A DNA stretch of 64,000 nt, taken from positions 1 to 64,000 of the forward strand of contig CAYLOT010000004.1 in assembly GCA_964385405.1 (NCBI GenBank), in the 5' to 3' direction. The notes below the pieces were generated by a model, which saw only the letters and a list, made by a program, of their open reading frames with translations, had not been told where the DNA came from and did no database searches. Shown piece after piece: positions 25,164 through 32,410 of the stretch. The first letter of the stretch is position 1. The number at the start of each line of letters is the position of its first letter. This stretch comes from CAIZGX01 sp964385405 (lineage in GTDB: Bacteria; Bacteroidota; Bacteroidia; Flavobacteriales_D; Sanyastnellaceae). The position numbers and the translations under genes are program-made.

Positions 25164-26347
25164 TGAGAGTATGGATGTTTATTTTCTTCGCTTGCTCAAG
25201 TGGAATGCTCTTCGGACAGTCGCACTTAATTGTTTTTCAGTTGGAAGAAAAAGACATCCCTTGTCGAATAGAATTGCTTACTGATTCACGATGGGAAATC
25301 GTGAACGGAGTAGAGCGAATTCCAATTGATATTAAGTGGGGAAAAGACTCGACCTTTACGTCGAGTCTTCCTCTTTTCAACACTTACTTCGAGGGAAAGA
25401 AGGAGAAGGGAATTTTAACAGGCGAGTGGGTAGATCCTACACGCACGGGCGATTACCGCATTCCTTTTCAGATTGTGAAAAATAAGATTCGTGAATTCGA
25501 CACCAAACTTCATGTGCCGGTTCATGCGAAGTACAAAATTGTTTTTGATGACGATACTATTCCTGCCATATTAGACATGGCTGCTGTGCGTGAACAGTTT
25601 GTTGTTTACGGAACGGTATTAACTGAAACCGGTGACTATCGATACCTTCAGGGAGAACCTTTTGATAACAACAAATTCTATCTTTCGGCTTTCGACGGAA
25701 CACATTTGTTTTATTTAGCCGGTCAGTTGACAGACAACAGGATTCAAGGAATCTTTATGAGCGGAAAGCACTATTTGACGAAGTTCACGGGTGAAGTTGA
25801 TGCTAATTTTGAACTGCGTAAGGCTGATGAGCTTACTTGGATGGAGAATCCGAAGGAAACGTTAAGTTTGAAATTAAACACAGATGCAAAAACCGAACGT
25901 TCATTCGGTGAAAGAGATTGGATGGGAAAGGTGACCTTGGTTCAGATCATGGGAACGTGGTGTCCGAATTGCACAGACGAATCACGATTCGTGAAGTCGA
26001 TGTATGAAAAGTACCACTCGCAAGGATTGGAAGTGATTCCGGTTTCATTCGAACGCGGAACAGACAAGCAAGTGGCCTTTACACGCATTAATTCTCAGGC
26101 AAAGCAATTGGCCTTGCCTTATCCGGTATACTTGGGCAGTGGAACTGATTCGCCGCAGAAAACAGCTGCAATGGTGTTTTCGCAATTGAATCACGTGATG
26201 TCTTTTCCAACCTTAATCTTAATTGGAAAAGATGGAAAGGTGAATAAGGTTTGGACGGGTTTCTACGGTCCGGGAACGGGAGTGCATTATACAGAGCACA
26301 CAGCTGAGATTGAGGATGCTGTTTTAAGTTTGCTGCGCAAAGATTGA
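25163..26347 (+). CDS. TlpA-like thioredoxin-fold protein, exported
   Basis: This 394-aa protein has a signal peptide ending MLFGQ, about 240 residues of beta-rich N-terminal domain without a name I can give, and a C-terminal TlpA/ResA-type thioredoxin domain. The active site is GTWCPNC (Cys267, Cys270), with the cis-Pro in SFPT near residue 350. It probably reduces disulfides in the periplasm. The TAATG overlap with the ALDH gene means the two are co-translated, although no shared pathway is obvious. Confidence 0.82.
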   Translation: MRVWMFIFFACSSGMLFGQSHLIVFQLEEKDIPCRIELLTDSRWEIVNGVERIPIDIKWGKDSTFTSSLPLFNTYFEGKKEKGILTGEWVDPTRTGDYRIPFQIVKNKIREFDTKLHVPVHAKYKIVFDDDTIPAILDMAAVREQFVVYGTVLTETGDYRYLQGEPFDNNKFYLSAFDGTHLFYLAGQLTDNRIQGIFMSGKHYLTKFTGEVDANFELRKADELTWMENPKETLSLKLNTDAKTERSFGERDWMGKVTLVQIMGTWCPNCTDESRFVKSMYEKYHSQGLEVIPVSFERGTDKQVAFTRINSQAKQLALPYPVYLGSGTDSPQKTAAMVFSQLNHVMSFPTLILIGKDGKVNKVWTGFYGPGTGVHYTEHTAEIEDAVLSLLRKD

Positions 26348-26437
26348 TGAATCAAAGATTGCGATGCAAAGGATGTATTCTTTTACGGAGTAAATCTTTC
26401 GTAGAATCTTACGAAGTATCTTCCTAATCCTGGATTA
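26342..26437. repeat. Loose hairpin cluster between tlpA-like and GH16 genes
   Basis: Five small inverted repeats follow one another: GATTgatgAATC (26342-26353), TTGCgatGCAA (26359-26369), TTTACggaGTAAA (26382-26394), TTCGTA with TACGAA (26398-26415) and TAATCctgGATTA (26425-26437). Three have 3-nt loops like the other arrays, but spacers are irregular. The first overlaps the upstream stop and the last overlaps the stop of the convergent GH16 gene. Confidence 0.5.
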
Positions 26438-27449
26438 AGAAAAGCTTTTTTAAAGATTGACCTTGAGGATTTGTGCATTCCACGAAATACATTCCATTTG
26501 TCCAATCGGAACAAGGGATATGTGTTGTTAAGTCTTGCGAGGTTTCCGAGTAAATAAGTCTTCCGTCGAGAGCGAAAATCTTGCAGGTGAATGTTGGCGA
26601 TTGAAATGGATTTTCAACGTTGAATACGTTGGTTGCGGGATTCGGATAACAATCGATTTCTTGCGTTGTTTCTTCATCAACTCCAACTGTGTTTAGTTGA
26701 TAAACACGAATATAATCGAGGTTCATTTCTGCCGGGAACACTGTGGTAGCATCGGGGCTTCCTGGCCAGTTTCCACCTACGGCTAGATTCATAATAAAGA
26801 AAAATTCGTTGTGAAATTCTTCGGTGCTTCCGGTGTTGTTTAAAATGTTCTTAGTGTAGTAGATATTTCCATCTACAAAAAAACGAATGGAGGAAGTATT
26901 CCAAATAATTGAATAGACATGGTATTCTTCAACATCGGTGTAATATTGACCACCTTGGTATACATGTCCGTTGTTATTGAAGTGAACAGTACCGTTGATA
27001 TAGGGGTTGTTGTTCACATGTTCCATGATGTCAATTTCGCCGCATTGTGGCCAGCTAACCTCGTCGATGTTTTGTCCGAGCATCCAGAAAGCAGGCCAAA
27101 GGCCTTGACCGGCAGGGGCTTTTATACGCGCTTCTACCTTTCCATATTGAAAGAAAAATTTGTCTTTGGTAATGAGTCGAGCTGAAGAGTAGTTACTGTT
27201 ATTAATGGTTTGTTCTCGCGCAATAATGTGCATTTCACCATCGCTAACAAAACTGTTATTTGTGCTGGCTGTGTAATATTGAAGTTCGTTGTTACCCCAA
27301 CCCCAATTTCCTGTACCAAGCTCGTGCGTCCATTTAGTATTGTCAATGGATGTCCCATTGAACTCATCGGACCAGATGAGGTTCCATGTTTGCCCTTGCG
27401 CGTGGCCGAAGCCACACACAAAGACGAACAATAGAAGATTAACTTTCAT
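26424..27449 (-). CDS. GH16 endo-beta-1,3-glucanase (laminarinase-like), T9SS-secreted
   Basis: This 341-aa secreted enzyme probably cleaves internal beta-1,3-glucan bonds. After a signal peptide (cleavage near AQG, about residue 19) comes a GH16 jelly-roll (about 22-255). The catalytic motif is GEIDIMEH: Glu138 nucleophile, Asp140, Glu143 acid/base, with the extra residue of the beta-bulge laminarinase group. WPAFWMLG and WPGSPDATT motifs of that group are present. A type A sorting tail (about 265-341, YPNPATNVF) sends it to the surface. Its ATG overlaps the stop of the preceding carbohydrate-binding gene (TAATG). Confidence 0.92.
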   Translation of the reverse strand: MKVNLLLFVFVCGFGHAQGQTWNLIWSDEFNGTSIDNTKWTHELGTGNWGWGNNELQYYTASTNNSFVSDGEMHIIAREQTINNSNYSSARLITKDKFFFQYGKVEARIKAPAGQGLWPAFWMLGQNIDEVSWPQCGEIDIMEHVNNNPYINGTVHFNNNGHVYQGGQYYTDVEEYHVYSIIWNTSSIRFFVDGNIYYTKNILNNTGSTEEFHNEFFFIMNLAVGGNWPGSPDATTVFPAEMNLDYIRVYQLNTVGVDEETTQEIDCYPNPATNVFNVENPFQSPTFTCKIFALDGRLIYSETSQDLTTHIPCSDWTNGMYFVECTNPQGQSLKKLFLIQD

Positions 27450-30412
27450 TATTTTATGATAACGGTCTCGCGAACGCTATTGTAGTTGTTTGAAACTCTG
27501 ATTTGGTAAGCACCTTTTGCAAGGTTTTCCAAATTGATATCCATGTTGTTTTGGAACATTTTCATGTCTTGAACTTTTCTTCCAGATAAATCGAATACTT
27601 CGATGTTGTATGGAAGAGCCATGTTGCTGTTGATACGAATGTTTCCGTTTGAAGGATTGGGATAAACGTTGATTGTGCTTGAATTTTCGTTTACGAAATC
27701 AGGACACAAAGTGCAGCTTTCCCAACATACAGCAGGAAGTGTTTCTGCATCGATAACAGTTATAACGCGGTTTGTGAATCCGCCTGTAGTAATCGTACAA
27801 GTAGAACCTTCAACCATAGCTTCTTGTCCAGCCCAGTTATCGTATGCGAACTTGTATTCGTAAGTACCAGGAGTTAATGGAATGGTAATTTCCCAAATAT
27901 TATCTCCATCTACATCTGACATAGGAGCACATCCGCCACACCAGTTATTGAATGTACCATTAATTTCCGGAGTAGTGAATCCTAAGCCTGTTTCATATTG
28001 CATGTCTACTTTGAAAGTAACATCTACTGGAGTTGCTACGCTTCCGCAATCTACGCAGCTCGCCCAACATACTACAGGAAGTACGATATCGTTTGAGATA
28101 ACCAATGAACGGTTTGTGAATCCACCGTTTGTTACAGTACAAACATCGCCTGGAGTTAATTGCTCAGAACCAGCCCATGCATCGTAAGCGTATTTGAATT
28201 CGTAAGTGCCTGCTGCAAGTTGTGTAGTTCCTACCCAGATGTTATCTCCATCAACATCGGTCATAGTGAAACATCCACCGCACCAATTGTTGAATGTACC
28301 GTTTACTTCTGGAGTAGTGAATCCAGATACGTTTTGCATATCAACTTGGAAAGTTACGTTGTATGTTACAGGAGCTTGATCGCAGCTTGAGCAGCTAGCC
28401 CAACAAACAACAGGAAGGGTTACGTCGGAGTTTACATTCAAACTGCGGTTAGTGAAGCCGAAGTTTGTAACTGTACAAGCATCGCCAGGATTCAATTGCT
28501 CAGAACCAGCCCAAGAATCGTATGCGTATTTGAATTCGTATGAACCGGCAGAAAGTGGGATAGTAATTTCCCAGATGTTATCGCCGTTTGCATCGGTCAT
28601 TGGAGCACAACCACCGCACCATCCATTGAAAGTACCGTTTACTTCTGGTGTTGTAAATCCGGTTACGTTTTGCATATCAACTTGGAAGGTAACGTTGTAA
28701 GTGTTTGCATAAGTACAAGAACCATCGTCTTCAGTAGCAGCATCGTTATAATTCAAAGCTGTTGGATCTGTGCAACCCGGTATCGAAACTGGTGTGAAGC
28801 AGTTCAATTCAATGTTATCGATTAACAGGGTACCACCTGCACCAAGGAAAGCGCCTGCAGCCATGTTGAAATGCATGCGGAACAAAGAAGCTGCAGTTAC
28901 ACCATTGAATGTGTAAGAGTAGTGTGTCCACGTGTTTTCGTTGATACCTGCGTTTTGAATATCGAAGGTATTGGTCACGCCAGTGCCTGGGAATTCAGTT
29001 TGAAGGTGTAAAGCTGTTCCAACCAAGGCGCCAACAGATTTAACGTCGAATTCAAGTTGTACGGTTGTGTTTCCGTTGTAGTTAACGGTGTTGTTTAAGT
29101 ATTGGAAGATGTAGGCTTTTCCGATAGCTGCTGAAGTATTTGAACCGCTAATACGCAAAGCGCCTGTAGCATCCCAAGTCATACTTGCTTCTGGAAGTGT
29201 AGCATCAGCTAAAGCAGTCCAAGAAGACAAAGAGCTAGCATCGTCGAATGCAACGGTTAGGATGTCGCAAGGATCTGGAGTAACTCCACCGCAAGAAGTA
29301 CATTTTCCGTAGGTATCGTTGGTTGTTGTTCCAACTACAATTTGTCTGTTAGCGTAGTTTGCTCCGTCTGTGATAGGAGCGCAAGTACCACCGTTTTGAA
29401 CATCGTCTACAAGGTTTTCTTGAGAAGCCCAGTTGTCAACCATGTACTTGTATTCTACGTTACCAGCAGCAAGGTTTACAGTCACATTGTAGATTCCGTC
29501 TGCGTTAGCATCGGTCATGATGTTGTAAGCTTCAGCACCGCACCATCCGCACCATGGACCTGTGATGTACACATTGGTGAAAGGGTCAGTACAGTTCATG
29601 TCAACGTTGAAGTTTGTTGCAAACAAGCAAGATCCATTGTCTGAACCAGCTGCAGGGTTATAGTTCACTGCATTAGCGTTAGTACAACCAGGAATTACAG
29701 AACAAGAGCTACAGCTTCCCCAGCATACAATACCAAGAGTGGTATTTGAAGTAAGGCTTAAAGAACGGTTAGTGTAAACTCCATTTGTCACCGTACATGG
29801 TGAACCAGCAGTAAGGTTTTCTTGTCCAGCCCAACCGTCATATGCAAATTTGTATTCATAGTTTCCCTCAGGAAGTGTAACAGTTGCCTCCCAAACATTA
29901 TCTCCATTAGCATCGGACATTGTGGTACAGTTTCCGCACCAGTTGTTGAATGTTCCATTTACTGTTGGAGTGGTGAATCCGCTAACGTTTTGCATATCAA
30001 CTCGGAAAGTAACTTCGTGATTTGGAGTCTGTACGCCACAAGCGTAGCAGCTTCCCCAACATACTGTTGGAACAGTTGTATCTGCAGTAACAGTGATAAT
30101 TCTATTGGTGTAAGCACCTGACGTTAAAGTACAAATACTACCAGGCGTCAAGTTTTCCTGTTGACTCCAACCGTCTGCAGTGAACTTGTACTCGTAGGTA
30201 CCTGCCGCTAAGTCTAGGGTAATTTCCCAAATGTTATCACCGTTTGCATCGCTCAATGAAGCACAACCACCACACCAGTTGTTGAATGTGCCGTTTAGAT
30301 TTGCTACAGTAAATCCCGAAACGTTGGTCATGTCTACACTAAAAGTGACATTGTACGCTTCCGCTCCAAGGTAGGATGTTAATAGCAAAAGAAGTATGTA
30401 AATCTTTTTCAT
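27449..30412 (-). CDS. Multi-repeat T9SS surface protein with CBM48/AMPK-like carbohydrate-binding repeats
   Basis: This 987-aa cell-surface protein probably binds glucan. After a signal peptide it has six repeats of about 100 residues: three N-terminal (about 20-125, 132-235, 265-378) and three C-terminal (about 565-880). Each reads VDMxNVxGFT, NGTFNNWCGGC, MSDANGDNIWEITI, GTYEYKFAYDxWA and VCWxSC. The layout resembles the E-set glycogen-binding fold, with about six conserved Cys per repeat. Between them lie a jelly-roll-like domain (about 381-545) and two GCT..A.NYN....DDGSC calcium-type linkers. A T9SS tail ends it. It is co-transcribed with the GH16 gene and has a predicted operator at its promoter. 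Confidence 0.82.
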   Translation of the reverse strand: MKKIYILLLLLTSYLGAEAYNVTFSVDMTNVSGFTVANLNGTFNNWCGGCASLSDANGDNIWEITLDLAAGTYEYKFTADGWSQQENLTPGSICTLTSGAYTNRIITVTADTTVPTVCWGSCYACGVQTPNHEVTFRVDMQNVSGFTTPTVNGTFNNWCGNCTTMSDANGDNVWEATVTLPEGNYEYKFAYDGWAGQENLTAGSPCTVTNGVYTNRSLSLTSNTTLGIVCWGSCSSCSVIPGCTNANAVNYNPAAGSDNGSCLFATNFNVDMNCTDPFTNVYITGPWCGWCGAEAYNIMTDANADGIYNVTVNLAAGNVEYKYMVDNWASQENLVDDVQNGGTCAPITDGANYANRQIVVGTTTNDTYGKCTSCGGVTPDPCDILTVAFDDASSLSSWTALADATLPEASMTWDATGALRISGSNTSAAIGKAYIFQYLNNTVNYNGNTTVQLEFDVKSVGALVGTALHLQTEFPGTGVTNTFDIQNAGINENTWTHYSYTFNGVTAASLFRMHFNMAAGAFLGAGGTLLIDNIELNCFTPVSIPGCTDPTALNYNDAATEDDGSCTYANTYNVTFQVDMQNVTGFTTPEVNGTFNGWCGGCAPMTDANGDNIWEITIPLSAGSYEFKYAYDSWAGSEQLNPGDACTVTNFGFTNRSLNVNSDVTLPVVCWASCSSCDQAPVTYNVTFQVDMQNVSGFTTPEVNGTFNNWCGGCFTMTDVDGDNIWVGTTQLAAGTYEFKYAYDAWAGSEQLTPGDVCTVTNGGFTNRSLVISNDIVLPVVCWASCVDCGSVATPVDVTFKVDMQYETGLGFTTPEINGTFNNWCGGCAPMSDVDGDNIWEITIPLTPGTYEYKFAYDNWAGQEAMVEGSTCTITTGGFTNRVITVIDAETLPAVCWESCTLCPDFVNENSSTINVYPNPSNGNIRINSNMALPYNIEVFDLSGRKVQDMKMFQNNMDINLENLAKGAYQIRVSNNYNSVRETVIIK

Positions 30413-30441
30413 ATTAGTTAATTATTTTTTTAAGGTTTCGA

Positions 30442-30449
30442 CGAATATA
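30442..30449 (-). promoter_or_regulatory. Predicted -7 box of the repeat protein-GH16 operon
   Basis: TATATTCG on the minus strand (30449 to 30442). The TTG at 30470-30468 is the -33 element with an 18-bp spacer and lies inside the operator at 30456-30470. Confidence 0.6.
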
Positions 30450-30455
30450 GAGTAA

Positions 30456-30470
30456 TTGTACAATAGACAA
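30456..30470. promoter_or_regulatory. Predicted operator copy 1 (TTGT-N7-ACAA)
   Basis: TTGTACAATAGACAA is a 15-bp imperfect palindrome covering the -33 element of the minus-strand promoter. Similar 15-mers occur at 30491 and 32304, all next to the Nudix-type regulator, which is the likely binder. Confidence 0.6.
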
Positions 30471-30490
30471 GAACTATTTTCAAAAAAAAA

Positions 30491-30505
30491 TTGTAGATTT
30501 TACAA
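30491..30505. promoter_or_regulatory. Predicted operator copy 2 (TTGTA-N5-TACAA)
   Basis: TTGTAGATTTTACAA is centred 35 bp from copy 1 and lies 21 bp upstream of the regulator's own -7 box, so autoregulation is likely. Confidence 0.6.
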
Positions 30506-30526
30506 AAAGTCCTTCCAAATCTCATT

Positions 30527-30534
30527 TATTTTCG
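30527..30534 (+). promoter_or_regulatory. Predicted -7 box of the Nudix regulator
   Basis: TATTTTCG lies 15 nt before the ATG at 30550. No TTG is seen at the normal -33 distance. Confidence 0.45.
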
Positions 30535-30549
30535 CTGAAACTTTGAAGG

Positions 30550-31293
30550 ATGGCTATTTCAAAAAATATATCGAAGACCAGGATTGAGCAGGATGATTTG
30601 TATTCCATACCTATTGATGAGTTTTTCAAGTCGGCATTTTCTGTGGATTGCGTCATCTTTGGTTATCACGAGAGGGAACTTAAAGTACTGCTTATTCAGA
30701 GAGGCACCGATCCTTACCAAGATTATTGGGCACTTCCAGGGGATTTAGTTTATCCGTATGAAGATCTAGATGATTCCGCTCAACGTGTTTTGAACGATTT
30801 AACATCGCTATCAGATGTTTCCATGCGTCAAGTCCACACCTTTGGTAAGGTAAACCGCCACCCTTTGGGACGTGTAATTACAGTAGGTTACATAGCATTG
30901 GTAGAGTTAATGGACATTAACCCCCTTCCATCTAAATGGGCGAAGCAAACCAAATGGCACAGCATGAAGCGAATTCCTAAATTGGCCTTCGATCACAAGG
31001 AAATATTGAATGAGAGCTACAAAGCTCTTAAAGACATTATAGTTGCAGAGCCGCTTTGGAGTAAAGTGCTTCCAGAAAAATTTACCCTCACCGAATTCCA
31101 AGCAATCTTCGAAACGATTTTGCAAAGAGAATTTGATAAGGGTAATTTCAGAAAGAAAATCAATGGATTGAAATTCTTAAAACGATTGGACGAGTCTCAG
31201 CAGAATGTGCGCCATCGCCCTTCGAGCTTATACCGCTTTGACGCGAAACTGTATAAACAGTATCGCGACAAAGGGTTTGTTTTTGAGTTCTAA
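30550..31293 (+). CDS. NrtR-type transcriptional regulator with degenerate Nudix domain
   Basis: This 247-aa regulator has a Nudix-fold sensor (about 25-165) and a C-terminal winged-helix segment (about 170-247). That segment contains FTLTEFQAIFETIL and ends HRPSSLYRFDAKLYKQY, as in NrtR/AraR-like proteins. The Nudix box is degenerate: the REUxEE core is replaced by RVLNDLT after GDLVYPYEDLDDSAQ, so hydrolysis is unlikely and ligand sensing is expected. In Bacteroides a homologous type, AraR, controls sugar use. Flanking paralogous glucan-binding genes and three palindromes suggest it controls this glucan locus. The ligand is unknown. Confidence 0.82.
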   Translation: MAISKNISKTRIEQDDLYSIPIDEFFKSAFSVDCVIFGYHERELKVLLIQRGTDPYQDYWALPGDLVYPYEDLDDSAQRVLNDLTSLSDVSMRQVHTFGKVNRHPLGRVITVGYIALVELMDINPLPSKWAKQTKWHSMKRIPKLAFDHKEILNESYKALKDIIVAEPLWSKVLPEKFTLTEFQAIFETILQREFDKGNFRKKINGLKFLKRLDESQQNVRHRPSSLYRFDAKLYKQYRDKGFVFEF

Positions 31294-31299
31294 TTAGTC

Positions 31300-32274
31300 T
31301 TATAACTTCACGAAACGCTGTGTAGTCGAACCTTTCGCGGTTACAACTTGCACATGATAAATTCCAGCAGGTATTGACTCCGTGTTCACTTGAACGTTGT
31401 TATTCAATGCCACAGTTGGAAGAGAAATACGTTTTCCAGTATTGTCAAGAATAGAAAGACTATTCACCATTGCGGAACTTTGAACCAAGAAAGTACTTTG
31501 AACGGGATTTGGGTAAATAGAAAATGCATTTTCAGTTTCTTCTTGAACGTTAATTCCTGCGCAACCGATACAACTTCCGTAACAAACGGTGTCCATGACC
31601 ATGTTGTCTGTAACTTCTAAAATTCTGTTCGTGAATCCTGAATTCGTTACCGTACACGGATCACCAACAACCAAGGATTCAGAACCAGCCCAAGTGTCAT
31701 AAGCGTATTTATACTCATAGGTACCGGTATTTAATGCTACAGTAATTTCCCAAATGTTGTCTCCGTTGGTATCGCTCATGGGAGCACAACCACCACACCA
31801 GTTGTTGAATGTGCCGTTTACTTCAGGAGTTGTGAACGTTACCCCACTGTTGTTCATGTCCACAATAAAAGTAATGTTGTAAGGTCCCACAGATTCGCCG
31901 CATGCAGCGCAGCTTCCCCAACAAACAACAGGCAATGAATCGGCAACAGATACATTCAAAACGCGATTGGTATAAGGGCCGGTTGTCATAGTACACGAGC
32001 TTCCCGGTACTAGGGATTCTTGCCCAGCCCAATTATCAAATGAGAATTTATACTCATAGGCACCGGGAGCAAGAGAAATTGTCAATTCCCATATACCGTC
32101 ACCATTTGCATCGCTCATTGGAGCACAGCTTCCACACCAACCGTTGAAAGTTCCGTTTACTTCAGGAGTCGTAAATCCGGTAACGTCATTCATGTCAACT
32201 TGAAAGGTAACATCTACCTGAGCCATTGCGCTCAAAGAGAAAATTGAAAATAATAAGAATAGAATTTTTTTCAT
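31300..32274 (-). CDS. T9SS surface protein with two CBM48/AMPK-like repeats
   Basis: This 324-aa protein is a shorter paralogue of the 987-aa neighbour. It has a signal peptide ending AMAQ, then two of the same six-Cys repeats (about 20-130 and 131-240; NGTFNGWCGSC and NGTFNNWCGGC). A type A sorting tail follows (about 250-324, SIYPNPVQSTF). It should sit on the cell surface and bind glucan. It converges on the regulator gene with only 6 bp between stops. Its promoter carries operator copy 3 with the same geometry as copy 1. Confidence 0.82.
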   Translation of the reverse strand: MKKILFLLFSIFSLSAMAQVDVTFQVDMNDVTGFTTPEVNGTFNGWCGSCAPMSDANGDGIWELTISLAPGAYEYKFSFDNWAGQESLVPGSSCTMTTGPYTNRVLNVSVADSLPVVCWGSCAACGESVGPYNITFIVDMNNSGVTFTTPEVNGTFNNWCGGCAPMSDTNGDNIWEITVALNTGTYEYKYAYDTWAGSESLVVGDPCTVTNSGFTNRILEVTDNMVMDTVCYGSCIGCAGINVQEETENAFSIYPNPVQSTFLVQSSAMVNSLSILDNTGKRISLPTVALNNNVQVNTESIPAGIYHVQVVTAKGSTTQRFVKL

Positions 32275-32289
32275 TGATGTAGTTTTTTG

Positions 32290-32297
32290 CTAATTTA
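32290..32297 (-). promoter_or_regulatory. Predicted -7 box of the two-repeat protein gene
   Basis: TAAATTAG on the minus strand (32297 to 32290) is a variant of TAnnTTTG. The TTG at 32318-32316, inside the operator, is 18 bp upstream, the same spacing as at the other minus-strand promoter. Confidence 0.5.
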
Positions 32298-32303
32298 GAG
32301 AAA

Positions 32304-32318
32304 TTGTACTTTATACAA
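32304..32318. promoter_or_regulatory. Predicted operator copy 3 (TTGTA-N5-TACAA)
   Basis: TTGTACTTTATACAA covers the -33 element of the 324-aa protein gene. It also lies 93 bp upstream of the seven-gene glucan operon on the plus strand, so one site may serve both directions. Confidence 0.62.
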
Positions 32319-32410
32319 AAAGGTTTTAATACATTTGTTTTTATTGTAGGAATGTTTTGTCATTTGTTAAGTACTTTGCTGGCAATTCCTTCAACTGAAA
32401 TGAATTTAAA

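Noticed and set aside
26342..26437. Simple single terminator between convergent genes
   Set aside because: There are several separate short hairpins and no strong T run, so a standard intrinsic terminator is not supported.
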